Shown here in pieces: positions 10,450 to 20,921 of a stretch of DNA of 24,000 nucleotides; within the stretch, counting starts at the first letter, position 1; the number at the start of each line of letters is the position of its first letter. The position numbers and the translations under genes are program-made. The stretch is from positions 283,215 through 307,214 of the forward strand of contig JBNGIO010006337.1 in assembly GCA_049999805.1 (NCBI GenBank), written 5' to 3'. This stretch comes from Folioceros fuciformis. Its lineage: Eukaryota; Anthocerotophyta; Anthocerotopsida; Anthocerotales. The notes below the pieces were generated by a model. The model did no database searches. It was not told the DNA's origin and was given only the letters and a program-made list of their open reading frames with translations.

Positions 10450-11840
10450 CAGTCTCAGCAGGGCCAGGAATGATGCTCCTCGATGCGCTCTGTTGGATTG
10501 GATGCCATCGCTGGTCAGGCATGCAAACCAACGAAGGGATGCTGCCGGCTCGGGCTGGCTTACTTACAGTCTTCTGAATAACGCGGTGTATGTAAAACCA
10601 CCAATATGGACAAGGTTTAGCTCACGAGCTCTAGGCAGATTAGTGCTCAGCCCCAAAACACGTCTCGAGTGAAATGAAGGAGAAACTCTGAACTCCTAAA
10701 AGTTCCTGCCACCACGAGCGTCCTTTGTGGTCGGTAATACAGCCACTTGCAAGACCTTTATGTGGGAACATCCGCTGAGCATTTCTCCGTACTATCCGAC
10801 ATAGGGAACCTTACCCTGCATAGGCTGCATCCGCTCACCCCAATTGTACAGTGTCCCGGTAAACGTCCAACAACGTCGAGGGCATACACATACAAGCCAT
10901 CCATTCCATGATAATGATGTATTCACAGAAAGCTTGGGAGTATGGTGACCGCACAGCACTCGGTACTGCAGCAGGAGTTTGACGCAGATACTTGTACGCA
11001 AACAAGAGACACTGATATGGTACATATTTGAATTGCTTCTGAATCACAGAATGTGGGGGATGGCATGGCGTACAGCCAACTGAGCAGCATCACCACAATC
11101 TCATCCCTGGTCTGCAGACTCTGCAGTCTTGTGGGCCGAGTCTGGTGGTGCCCAATGAGACGCAAGAGTTCTTTGATGCCCTGAGCACACGTTATGGAAT
11201 CGAGCCCCACCACCGATCGTAGCTAGCACTCCTCGTGCATGGTAGACCTCTGGCCGCGGTCCCATGCAGGGAAGGGAAGGCCAATGTGATGTGTGCGGAG
11301 GACAGCGCCCGTGCACTGTGCAGCATGATGCTGCAGCGTCTTGCACTTTTGACACTTGTCGAAAGTGGAGCACCGTGAATTTGGCATTTGTTCCCTCCAT
11401 CCGGTAGTGGATGTAGAGATAAAGGGGATCGTGCCACACGATGGCTTGACGTCACATGTCTATGTACCAGTGTCCGTCCATTGGTCGTACTACATACAGT
11501 ATATACATATATTCAAAAGCGTGCGTGCCTTATTTTTGACCTGTAGGACAAAAAAAACAAAAATCAAAAAAGTAATCACAGCTATTTCTTAAACTTCGAA
11601 TTTTTCCCAAAGCACTACTCCAGTAATGGCATAAGTGAAATAAGGTGAAAGTTAAAAGTAGAAAGGTGAAAGCTAAATCTAAAGCTGTCTTGATGAAGAA
11701 GCAAGTATGCTTCTTACTGCCTTTGGAAACAAAATGTGTGTTCCAGGCAAAACCTCCTAAGAAGGATGGAGTTGTAATGACCACTAGTATTCTAGGATGA
11801 GTGGTGTGTATCATTCCCAGTTTTAGCAGTGGCTTAGCTG
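10450..11840. other. Gene-poor stretch between divergent genes; no gene seen
   Basis: It holds the upstream region of the small minus-strand gene. The minus-strand ORFs at 10792-11455 have composition like random translation and no splice partners. No domain, repeat or RNA gene was recognised. Confidence 0.45.
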
Positions 11841-11845
11841 TGGAG

Positions 11846-11853
11846 TATAAATA
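11846..11853 (+). promoter_or_regulatory. TATA box (TATAAATA)
   Basis: A canonical TATAAATA about 1.04 kb upstream of the GTPase start codon. It is followed at 12016 by a strong donor GTAAGT and at 12028-12033 by AATAAA. It could be the GTPase promoter with a 5' UTR intron, or the U3/R part of an LTR. Confidence 0.5.
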
Positions 11854-12027
11854 GACCAGTGTTAGGGTCTTAAGGATACGGTGATACACTGATACAAAAA
11901 GAGGCAGACAGTGAGAAGTCTAGCCTGGAGGCATAGCTGTGGAGGGCTTGAAGAGCAAGCTTGTCAGATAGAGTCGAGGGCAGTAGCCAGTGGGGCGTAG
12001 ATCGCCAGACTCTTTGTAAGTATCTGG

Positions 12028-12033
12028 AATAAA
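12028..12033 (+). terminator. AATAAA, possible LTR R-region poly(A) signal
   Basis: It lies 182 nt downstream of the TATAAATA at 11846. That is the spacing expected inside a plant LTR, but element ends and a tRNA primer site were not found. Confidence 0.3.
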
Positions 12034-12091
12034 GAGCAGCACCTAGAGGAGGTGGTCTGCGAGTCGTCAGTGGACGGCGGGCTACTTGGAG

Positions 12092-12151
12092 CCTAGTGCT
12101 GAGTCGTGTGAGAGGGAGTGACCTAGTGCTGAGTCGTGTGAGAGGGAGTGA
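12092..12151. repeat. Tandem direct repeat, 2 x 30 bp, identical
   Basis: Unit 12092-12121 is repeated exactly at 12122-12151. The unit begins CCTAGTGCTGAGTCGTGTGA. Perfect identity implies a recent duplication in the leader or LTR-like region. Confidence 0.9.
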
Positions 12152-12664
12152 GTGAATTGCAAGTGGAGCGCTGCGGAGTGTTTAGACGAGATTCGAGGCC
12201 GTTGCTTCCTTTTACGCTGCGTAAGGAAGGGGGCGTTACTACTCCAGCTCCATAGTGCAGGCGGGACGTGAGACTATGAGAGCAGGAGCTTTTCATCTAA
12301 TTTAGGCGCTTCGTCGTATCATCATTCTCGACTCCTGGCCAATCGCCGTTCTCAAAGGTAACGGGGCGAAGGCAATTCCCATGCCGAAATGCCACAGGGA
12401 GTAGAACTGTGAAAGCGCCTGTTCCTTCGAGAGGCGTGGGCTCCATTTTCCCGCCTTCAGTCATTTAAAATTCTGGTCTGGACGAGTCTTTCTATGATGG
12501 GCCTGCAGTGGAAGGTGATAGGACGCTGTTGTTCGATTTGGCTATTGGGGAGGGGACCTGTTTCGCTAGCGTAACTTATGGGTGTCTTCAAGGATCGGTG
12601 CCTGGAACGTCATGGGTTTCGGACCGCACCTCAGTAGCTCAAATAGCTGGAATTGGCGCTTTGT

Positions 12665-12768
12665 GATGGCCAAACTCCGGGTGGAAGTCTCTGGCACTCT
12701 GCAGGCTATTGNNNNNNNNNNGATGGCCAAACTCCGGGTGGAAGTCTCTGGCACTCTGCAGGCTATTG
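12665..12768. other. 10-N assembly gap flanked by identical 47-bp copies
   Basis: Bases 12665-12711 and 12722-12768 are identical, separated by exactly ten Ns (12712-12721). This is the signature of two contig ends that overlap but were not merged, so the true sequence probably has a single copy. It lies about 115 bases upstream of the GTPase ATG, in the leader. Confidence 0.85.
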
Positions 12769-12883
12769 AGGCTCCTTTTCGTTGCGGCAGTACTTGTATT
12801 TCCACTCTGTACGCGGAGATTTTGGTGGGTTTTGAACATTTTGAAAGCTGCGCCGTAAGGAGTTGACGAGGAGGCTCTCTACA

Positions 12884-15489
12884 ATGGGTGCTGAGAAATT
12901 TCTTGAAAATCAGGCGAAATTGCAGTCCTGCCAGGCAAGTCAGAGCTTCTCGCCTTCCGTTTGTGTGACCTCCTTCCAGAGGTGGTCTGATGTGCAAGAA
13001 GTTGGGCTTCGTGAAGCTCCAAGCCTCTTTAGGGAACTGTTGAACGAGATTATTGAGCAGGGGACTGGGAACGGGACGGGCTGCGGGGATGCGATCAGCA
13101 TTCCCGAAATCTCGCCCCTCGCTATCGAGGACGGCGAAGTCAAGGCTTCCCACACGGTCACCGTCATTGGCAGTGTGCGAGTGGGCAAGTCAAGCATGTT
13201 GAATTCCTTGTTGGGAGTGTTTGGGTTCCGTTCTGCGAACAGGGAAATCGTGTATCCGGATTCGGACCTGTTGCCCACCCAGCGGGAAGACCAGTGCGGG
13301 TTGCCGTTTCCTCTCAGATTGGAATATGGCTCTAATTACCAACTGGAGATGGATGTCTGGGAAATGGACGGGCTAGAAAGGATCATGGCAGAGGTGGCTG
13401 GCCATCAGGATGATGAATTTTGGGATGACATCGATTTTCAGCCGCCTGAGGATGGGTCTTTTATGAAGTTTGTCTGTGATTATGGAAAGATGGTGGACGG
13501 GAAGTACGTTGTGCAGTCATCATCTGTAGAGCACGTTCTGCAATCTCTGGAAAGAAGGTGGGTACCGCCTGCTAGTCTCTCCACAGTTGAACAGTACCAG
13601 CAAATGCATGAGCATCTTAAAGGTCTAGTGCAGCAAGCTTGGTTTGGCTACAAACTGATTACGTTGAGGTGTCCCTCGGAGTTGCTGCAGCGCATGAAGC
13701 TAGAGGGCAAGCCCACGGGGATCGTTGACCTCCCAGGAGTTCATGTGGCTGATGATAATAACAGTTTTATCGAGCATATGGTACATCGACATGTAAGGGA
13801 AGCAGATGTCATTATCCTTCTAACGGGCCAGCGGAATCTCAAGCAGGACGTTTTGGAAATTCTTCGCCAGTCGGTGTTTGAACGACTGCTGGATTGCAAC
13901 AATTCTCACTACCCTGCTGTTGCTGTTTCAAACTCTGGGGACCTTCGCGGGCTCAAGGTGGAAGAGATGGGAAAATGGAACGAGATTACTCTGGCAGGTG
14001 AGATGGGCTGGAATGAGCCGCTTCAGAAATTTGCTAAAGAAGTCTTTGGAGATCGGAAGCACAGGTCAATCACAGACCTAAAACCGCAGCTCTTTCCAAA
14101 CGACTTGATCAGCTTTGTCAGTAAGTTGACTGCGATGTCCAAGAAACTGGTGTCCGACCATGGACAACATGGCTATGGGCGTGACAACGCTTTGACAGCT
14201 AGTACATATCCAGGGGTCTCCACGCTCGTTGGTTATTTTATGTGGCTGCCCCAGGAGAAGATATTATCTCAACTCAGGAGTCTTCTAGACTGGGCTAAAT
14301 CCATTGCTGGGATGGTAGACAGCCTCTGGCAAGTGCCCGAGGATGCTCTCAACCTTTTAATTCCTCCAGAAAGTTCGAGGGAGGCAAAGAAATTGAGGGA
14401 CGAAGAGTTTGCCAAAACTGTGGATGCAAGACTTACTATGACCTTTCTGAAGACGATGTTTGCCTTTGAAAATGCTGACACTGAAAAGGTAGAAACAATC
14501 TTCAGCAAAGAGTGGATAAAGTTGGAAGGAGACCTCCAGAAAGGGAAGGAGGACATTTCAGAATTATTGATCGTTGCTCTACGTCGATGTGGCTTGCAAT
14601 GGGACACTGAGGTGGGGCAACCAGCGTTCAAAAGATTCTTAGTTGCAGCCCAGAATTTGGCTAAGGAACTCGTGGGGACGTGGGTTGACAATGCCTTCAT
14701 AACATCAAGGAGATCCAAGTTCAAGTCTAACTCAGAAGATTCCATGTCACTAGCCCACAAGACAATAAGAAAGAACGCGGAGGACGCAGTTGCAGAGAAC
14801 ATCAATGACTCGCGTTTTATGTACACATTTACTCGGGCCTTTCAGCAACAAGTAAGGAACCTTGCGGGTGGACAGGGCCGGAAGAACCTCCGCAAAAGTG
14901 GAAATGCGGAAGTGCAGAGAGTTTTTTTTAGTAAAAAAGTATGGCTTGCACTGCTTCTTGGTACCTTGCGCCCATTTGTAGAGAGTAGGTGGTATCCATT
15001 CTTGAAGATTGTATTTCCTCATCCCTTGCTGTGGCCATGATCTGAAACTAGGTGGTGCTTGATAAACAAATGCAGTCCCACATGCAGCTGCAGTCGATTC
15101 CTGTTAAGAAGCTACTGACGCTTCTGAAGACAGAAATAGCGAAAAGCTTTCGCACGTATATGGAGAACTTTGTGCAGGTGCAGAAATTACTGCAGCGTGT
15201 TTTAGACAATCCTGGCAGTGTATCGGCGGTAGGAAGTCGAGTTGCAGGGTTCAGGAAAGATATCGGCCAATTTGTTAGTAGTTTGCAGAGGTAAAGCTTT
15301 GGACTTATCACTTGGATTATGCTATAACTGTTAATGTACAATTCATATCCATGTTTTGAAATGTCTCTGCTCCATAGGTACATTGCTAATCACTGTAAGA
15401 GGCGGGACAGATTTGGCGAGCAAGAGCTAGACAGAATCATTCAATCTCGTTGTGGAAATGCACAGAAACGTCGAAAGCAACAACCATAA
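12884..15489 (+). CDS. Large GTPase, dynamin superfamily (SLIP-GC-like), 3 exons, 772 aa
   Basis: Model: exon 1 12884-14851, intron 200 nt, exon 2 15052-15290, intron 87 nt, exon 3 15378-15489 (TAA). ATG 12884 follows an in-frame TGA at 12842 and is the first ATG. G1 P-loop GSVRVGKSS is at residues 96-104. G3 is DLPG at 282-285, followed by a hydrophobic strand ADVIILLTGQRN. The G4 position reads SNSGD (349-353), where [NT]KxD is usual. An acidic loop (DDEFWDDID) lies between the P-loop and G3 at about 175-185. The LPTQRE stretch after G1 probably carries the switch-I Thr. Residues from about 440 on are helical and charged. The C-terminus is basic (NAQKRRKQQP). The G domain matches the Dynamin_N type found in animal nuclear GTPase SLIP-GC and in many plant and fungal relatives. 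Role is unknown; GTP-driven self-assembly is inferred. Without the first splice the frame stops at 15038-15040 in unlikely sequence. A leader intron from 12016 is possible. Confidence 0.85.
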
Positions 15490-15862
15490 ACATGAGTAAC
15501 TGCGTCCATACTAGGCCGGGCTGCCAGCGTGTTCAACTGCAACTGCAACTACAAGGGCTATTGTACAGTTCGAGCACCCTCTAAGGCTCGGGACATACAA
15601 GCAGGCGAGTACGACCAAAGCCCAAAACAGTCTCTTCGAGAATCACTGAACACCGAACACCATAGAATTGTAGCTGTGCAGTAACATTGTAATCGTACTG
15701 TCGGAAAGAACATCGCGTGAAGACCCGCAAATAGGGCAGGCGCCTTTTCGCAAGGCAGAAGTTCTGCCGAACACGCGGACAAGAACGTGCCAGAATTGTA
15801 GCGTTACTTCATATTCTGGGAAAACAGAAAAGAGAGCTTTCTGCATCCTGCAGCACTGGAGC
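15490..15862. other. Convergent intergenic region
   Basis: These 373 bases separate the TAA of the GTPase gene (plus) from the stop of the histidine-rich gene (minus) and must hold both 3' UTRs. No AATAAA was seen on either strand, so poly(A) sites would use variant signals. Confidence 0.5.
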
Positions 15863-17122
15863 TCAACTGTCCGAGTGGAACTTGGGAGGCTCCGACACAT
15901 CGTAGCCAAGCTTGGAATTGGCCTGGATGATATGGTGAACGTGATGGTAGTGGTGGAATTCGTGCTGGTGACGGTAGTGGTGTTGGTGGTGGTAGTGCTG
16001 GTGCTGGTGGTGGTGATAAAAGTCGTCGGAGTCGCCACCTTGATCATGATGGTGACTCTGGACCTCGTCGCTATGGTGAGACACGCTGGTGGGCTTGTGC
16101 GCCAGCATGAGGAGCGCCCGGGACAATTTCCTCAAGGACCAGTGGTGCTTGCCATGCCCATGACCGTGCCCATGACCATGCCCATGATCGTGCCCATGAT
16201 CGTGCCCATGATCGTGCCCATGACCGTGCCCGTATCCCTGTCCGTGTCCGTGTCCGTGTCCTTGGCGATGGTGGTGATCTGGATCCTTGTGGTAGTAACC
16301 GGAAGCTCCTTGACGGTCTTCCTCCCAGTCGCCGTGCTGCGAGTAATACCCACCATGCTCCTCGTCCAATTGGCCGTAGTGATACTTCTCCTCCGATTCA
16401 TGGCTGTGGCAGTTGCACCCCGGCAAATGCCCGTCCAAGTGTCGATCGTGGCTGTGAGGCGGGTGGTGCAGCCTCACGTCGGATCTGCAGAGCGGTCGAT
16501 GACCCCGCGGCATAATCTTCAGCATCTTCCCCAGCTTCTGCGATTTCTTCGTACTGTGCGGCTCGTGCGCTCCGTGGTTGGTTCCAGAAGACTTGGTGAA
16601 GGCATGGTCCAGCTGCCTGGAGAGCGCAAAGAGCTCGTAGGAGTCGAACAGGGAGCTCCCACAGTCCCACCCCGGCTCCGCGTGATGGTGCTCGTGCTCC
16701 TGTTCATGCCCATTTGCAGTCTCAAGCCCGTACTCCTCCCGGTCCTGCTCAGACAGGTGCTGGTCGTTCTGGTCATGCATTTGCTCCTGATGTTGCTGGT
16801 ACTCCTGGTGTTGCTGGTATTCCTGGTGCTGCTGTTCTTCCTGGAGTAGCTGATCTTCCTGGTGTTGGTGGTGGTAGTGGTGGTAGAGATGCTCCTTTTC
16901 CGTCCGGACTTCCACGATCCTTCCCTGCTCCTTCATAGCCTCCACCTTGAACCGGCTGGCCCTGCGCACCGCGCTGTTCAGCGTCCGGCCCGCCATTCCC
17001 GCTGTGCCGGTAGTCCCCTTCCCGTGCTGGTACCAAGCCCAGGCAGCTGCCTTGCACCGACCCTCATCGTCCGCTGCCACTGTCCTTCCCTTCCCTTCCA
17101 TCCCCCACACCTCCAAACGCAT
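15863..17122 (-). CDS. Histidine-rich protein, intronless, 419 aa
   Basis: A single ORF from ATG 17122, the first ATG after an in-frame TGA, to a stop at 15863. The N-terminal 75 residues are ordinary globular sequence with GRCKAAAWAWYQHGKG (about 21-36) and RFKVEAMKEQ (about 58-67). Then come a Gln/His/Glu-rich tract with EYQQHQ repeats (about 80-125), a conserved-looking segment SSLFDSYELFALSRQLDHAF (about 156-175), a Lys-rich patch KKSQKLGKMLKIM, and a long His region. The His region includes alternating HG/HD dipeptides (about 286-324), a basic amphipathic segment LRKLSRALLMLAHK and many HH clusters to the end. The AWAWYQ, RFKxEA and FDSYEL blocks remind me of plant proteins of unknown function; that is recollection only. 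His clusters commonly bind Zn, Cu or Ni, so a metal-binding role is inferred. No signal peptide or membrane segment is seen. The plus-strand ORF over the same DNA is an artefact of the codon repeats. Confidence 0.8.
   Translation of the reverse strand: MRLEVWGMEGKGRTVAADDEGRCKAAAWAWYQHGKGTTGTAGMAGRTLNSAVRRASRFKVEAMKEQGRIVEVRTEKEHLYHHYHHQHQEDQLLQEEQQHQEYQQHQEYQQHQEQMHDQNDQHLSEQDREEYGLETANGHEQEHEHHHAEPGWDCGSSLFDSYELFALSRQLDHAFTKSSGTNHGAHEPHSTKKSQKLGKMLKIMPRGHRPLCRSDVRLHHPPHSHDRHLDGHLPGCNCHSHESEEKYHYGQLDEEHGGYYSQHGDWEEDRQGASGYYHKDPDHHHRQGHGHGHGQGYGHGHGHDHGHDHGHDHGHGHGHGHGHGKHHWSLRKLSRALLMLAHKPTSVSHHSDEVQSHHHDQGGDSDDFYHHHQHQHYHHQHHYRHQHEFHHYHHVHHIIQANSKLGYDVSEPPKFHSDS
16146..16265. repeat. Coding 6/12-nt tandem repeat (HG/HD tract)
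   Basis: Plus-strand units of CCCATGATCGTG and variants repeat in register with the His codons of the minus-strand gene. The array is prone to slippage, so tract length is likely to vary between individuals or assemblies. Confidence 0.85.
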
Positions 17123-17135
17123 ACCCGCCGCACAG

Positions 17136-17152
17136 GCTAGGCGGAGCCTAGC
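17136..17152. repeat. Hairpin in the leader of the histidine-rich gene
   Basis: GCTAGGC and GCCTAGC are perfectly complementary around a 3-nt loop, 13 nt upstream of ATG 17122. In the mRNA this would form a tight 7-bp stem close to the start codon. Confidence 0.7.
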
Positions 17153-17157
17153 TCAAG

Positions 17158-17247
17158 TCACAAGCACAAGAGAAAGCACGCCCGTCCAGGAACTCTCGGC
17201 GACAGAATTGCGCTTCCCACCTCCGCCACCATCCTCCTCTTCCTCAT
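17158..17247 (-). other. Possible upstream ORF, 29 codons
   Basis: An ATG at 17247 opens a 29-codon frame (MRKRRMVAEVG...) that ends 35 nt before the main ATG of the histidine-rich gene. It matters only if transcription starts upstream of 17247, which cannot be seen here because no TATA box was found. Confidence 0.25.
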
Positions 17248-17249
17248 CG

Positions 17250-19770
17250 CACCACCCAACACAGCTCGCCGCTCATTCCTAAGACCTGACTGCTCCAGCA
17301 TCCAAGGCTCAGCTTCACTGCCCTCTGAAATATCAGCAGCTGCGAAGTGGGGTCCCGGAGAGGAAGAGGGCCTAGCTGCAGGCAACTGCAGGAGGAGCTG
17401 ACAGACAAATGATAGGCAGGCACAGCGAGGAGAGGCTGGAGCACGGGAAATGCATAAGGCAGGCCAGAGCGGCCAGAGAGAGATGGTGGGCAGGGGGAGG
17501 GGCAGGGAAGAGAAATTGCAGTGGCACGACAGAGGCAACACGAGTACAATCAGCACAACATGTAGCCCGGCCGCACTTGAGTGCTGCAGGCCGGCACCCG
17601 TCCCAAGTTGCAACAGCGATCGATCTTGACCCCAGCAAGGCCAAGGCCAATGCCGAGAGAGGCACAGAGGAGAGAGGACCCACGGGAGCCACAAACCAAC
17701 ACTAGGCCAGCATGCAGCTGCCTTTCAACCAACTCTGAGTCCGGTGAAATGGGAACGCCCTCTGAATGTTTGTACGTTACGTCTTCACACCATTTTACAA
17801 GGAGGAGACCGGACTCTCACTGCGCGCCACCGAGACACGCACACATACGGCTCTGTCGAACACCGCTTCCCTTTGGCATTGATCCCTTCCCCCCGACCTT
17901 CTGCGATCTCACTTGACAATGACAAAGTCACATCGACCAATAAATTTTCAACATTATCGATTGCTGCACTCAACAGGCTACTAGACACCGGCTATTGTTG
18001 GATGTCCGGATCGCTTGTCGTAGACGGAGGTAAAAACAGAAAAACTGCAACGAAGGTCCCGGAGTGGAAAATCTGGTGCCTTACACGGCCCTGTCTGTGC
18101 GTTACGGGCCCCGTTGCCCAGCCAACATCCAGGTCCGGGTCGCCCGGACCCACCATCCCCCGTGCAGACCACCTGTGGCTGAGGAAGCTGCTATACGGCG
18201 GGCCCGCCACCCCCATTTACAGGACTCAGAGGATAAACTTGTTAATGCAGCATGTTCCAACGTCTTGTTAGCTGGCGACCGGGCTTGTGACTTATGGCTG
18301 CACCGAGTGTGATTAAGGGGGTAGGTGAGGTACAAGAGCCCCCGCCTCCTCCTCAGGACAACTTTTTGATTAGCGACACGTGAAGCGGTGAAGCCGTGAA
18401 TCCGTGAAGCCCAGTTTTGTCAGGCCCCGGGAAATGGATAATCCAGCCGCAATGCGTATTTGATGTGCCACAGGGTGAAAAGACAGGAGGTCAGATTCCG
18501 AGCTTGACATTTGGGGAAGTGGGCATTCGGGGGAATTGAGCATTCGGGATTGGTCGTTGGGTTGCCTGTCCAGCGTCCAATGTCGGGCAGTGCATGCTGC
18601 TTGAATCGTGACGGGCAGCGGAGGAAGCGGGCGGGTCACAGACGTGCAAGTTGCAACGGCTCGACCGGATTGGGCCGGAATCGCATGAGCTGCGCTGCTT
18701 CCAGCAAAAGATCTTCTGCGTGGCTTCTGTGGTGGAGAAAAGCTTTCTGTTTTTGCACATCGATCTTCCCTGTCAGCCTTGCCCCATATCTTATTATCTT
18801 TTATGTATTTTACTTGATTATAAAGAGACAGAAGAAGAGGAGGAAGAACCAAAGGTGCACTTGTGTTTAAGAATGACTTGCTTCTGGCTATTGATCCAAC
18901 TTTTATAAGATAATACGCGCTGCAGTCGTTGTCTCTACGCCCGGGGCTTGTTCATCGTGCACGTCATTGTGCCAAGTTGTAGCCCGACTGAGGCCCTACT
19001 CACATCGCGTGAGGCCTCCGTCCGTCCGCAGCCCGCCGGACGGAGCTGTAGGGCACCATACGGGCCCGCTAAAAATGGGAGATTCGTTATATGTAGGAAT
19101 GGTATTTATGGCTCCAGTTAAGAAGGACCGTTATTCTATCCGGAGCAAGCTCCAAGTAGCTCGCGTTTGCTCTTCTCTTCTCTTCCTCCACTCTTCAACC
19201 TCGTCTCGCTTTTCATGCAGACCTCGTCAGAAGTGTTTGGCACTGGGACTTCCCTTCTTTCATGCTGCGACTTTCCTTCTTCTCACAATGGGACTTCCCT
19301 TCTTTTTCTCGTCTACACGTGAGTCTTGTGTCTGAGTTTATATATATATGATTATATTGATTATCTTATTTTCAGTTATCAATCATATGTTCTAAATTTT
19401 TAGTTATGGATCCTATGTTGTACTTCATGCTTCAAGTTATGTTCCAAAGGTCACATTCACATTCTTTATACTTAGAGAATGTACACTATATGGGAACCGA
19501 TGACACTGTGATGCATGTATTGTTCATACTGCTTTTGTCAGCTTCAGTTGGTGCTCTTGTGGAGACTTTGCTCTCACAAAAAAGTCGTATTTGGTGGAAA
19601 GCTCCATCTTCTACAAGGTTATAGGAAGAGCTACACATGCAAGCTTGGCATTTGGAAGGTCATGAGAGACGAGATGAACATTGGTGTAGAGAATACCGAA
19701 TGTTCTATCCAACTTTCATGGTTTTCGTTCAACAACTGCATCCTTTCCTAGTATGAACCTCACCAAGAAC
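17250..19770. other. Gene-poor stretch, promoter side of the histidine-rich gene
   Basis: Several short ORFs are present but all have low-complexity or random composition. Visible items are a CACGTG E-box near 18377, tandem GTGAAGC-like words (18379-18412), a purine run at 18826-18850, two GGGACTTCCCTTCTTT copies (about 19246 and 19290), a short TA run near 19340, and a 9-bp inverted repeat at 19016-19045. I cannot support a gene. Confidence 0.4.
19016..19045. repeat. 9-bp inverted repeat, 12-nt loop
   Basis: CTCCGTCCG at 19016-19024 pairs perfectly with CGGACGGAG at 19037-19045. It is GC-rich and would be stable as RNA. Confidence 0.6.
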
Positions 19771-19788
19771 GTTGTGGGGTTAAAATAT

Positions 19789-19804
19789 GGTACCCGGGGG
19801 TACC
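19789..19804. repeat. GGTACCC inverted repeat, 2-nt spacer
   Basis: GGTACCC and GGGTACC flank GG. It sits 10 bases inside a TGTGGGG word (about 19773) where base composition changes to the C/T-rich DNA to the right, so it may mark the end of the retroelement-related insertion. Confidence 0.55.
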
Positions 19805-20154
19805 ACGAGGTCCACACAAGCCCTCTATGTCGTTATAGCTATGTGATTCGATCCCAAGGGAATGATTTGTGTTAAACTACACAGGTTAGCTTCTAAAGTC
19901 AATTAACACCTAAAGCTCGACTGACTCACACACACACGTCCAGTGCTCGGACCTTACCAAGCCCCCTTACTTTTCCCACCAGACGACTCCTCGACCACCC
20001 GGTCGCCCTAGGGACTACCTTCCCCTAAACTACCCTTGGTTGCCCTTCACCCCCGGGCTACTCTCCGTTCCCCAATGGACTACTACCGTCACTTTTCGGG
20101 CTACCCCCGTTGCCTTTCGGGCGACAGTCGCCTAACGACCTACTGCTCGTGGGT

Positions 20155-20158
<4 letters not shown>

Positions 20159-20185
<27 letters not shown>
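20159..20185. repeat. (CT)n microsatellite
   Basis: Twenty-seven bases of uninterrupted CT within a broadly pyrimidine-rich plus strand (about 19950-20750). ORFs reading through this stretch are Ser/Pro/Leu-rich by-products. Confidence 0.9.
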
Positions 20186-20189
<4 letters not shown>

Positions 20190-20921
20190 CCCTTTCTCTA
20201 GGATTTTCTCTCCCACCGGGTCGTTCCTACCCGGCTGATTACCTCCTGCCCGCGCATCCCCTTTGGCGCTTCCCTTCCTTGGTTCACCACAAACCGCCTC
20301 ACTCATCTCAGAAACAAGCGCACGCACACATGAACAGCAGCAATCTGTTAGACTCCTTCCACCCGCGTGGTCTCACACCTTAGATACACCCCCTGCGGTC
20401 TCCATTCCGCTTCTTCACAGCCTCTCCAGTCTCATCGCGACCAGTCACTCGTACACACCACATCTCGTTGCACTCCATACATATTACCCACCTCGCCTTC
20501 GGGGTCTCCCTGGCTTTGTTCTCTCTTACCCCACTCACCAGTTCTTTGTAAACATTCCGCCCATCTCCACAGTCGTCGAACCACTTCCACTCCGCTTCAC
20601 TCCCTACTCCACTCCTTCTGACTCCCTTTTCGCATTCGCCCTTCTCCATTGCTCGGCCACTCGCTCCTCCTCCTTCTCACACACGCGCACGCCCGCGCTC
20701 TTTTTTCTCCGGTTCTTCAGTCCTCTTTCTCAGCGATGCCCCTCCTAGGCTCCTATTAACGTTGAGGAATGGTGAGGTACCGGAGCTAAGGGAAGAGGAG
20801 TCCCTTCCACTCCACACTCACGGATTCGGCTCCGACACCCGCACCACCCCACGTGACCACTTCAAGGATTGCTGGGGAGCTCCTCTCCCACTCGGCGAGG
20901 CTCCTCCTCCCGATTCGTCCC

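Noticed and set aside
12566-13153. Minus-strand 195-codon ORF crossing the 10-N gap
   Set aside because: It includes the falsely duplicated 47 bases and Ns and is antisense to the GTPase leader and start.
14852-15040. Unspliced C-terminus of the GTPase (725-codon reading)
   Set aside because: The sequence loses protein-like character after GTAAGG at 14852, whereas splicing restores a long helical frame through two further exons.
16146-16265. Regular short repeats resembling an array
   Set aside because: Units are 6-12 nt without spacers and stay in codon register with HG/HD dipeptides, so this is not CRISPR.
15875-16849. Plus-strand 324-codon ORF rich in Val, Met and Leu
   Set aside because: It is the complement of the histidine-rich gene; its composition follows from GTG/ATG complements of His codons.
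17158-17694. Minus-strand 178-codon Cys/Leu/Pro-rich ORF
   Set aside because: Low-complexity translation upstream of the histidine-rich gene; only its last 29 codons from an ATG are noted as a possible uORF.
18967-19751. Plus-strand ORFs at 18967-19335 and 19406-19751
   Set aside because: Non-ATG or random-looking starts, no recognisable domain, no convincing splice partners.
19841-19858. GATTCGATCCC, like a tRNA B box or SINE promoter
   Set aside because: No matching A box at the right distance and no cloverleaf; probably chance.
20036-20748. Plus-strand Ser/Pro/Leu-rich ORFs
   Set aside because: They lie in pyrimidine-rich DNA with a CT microsatellite; all three frames look similar and none has domain-like sequence.
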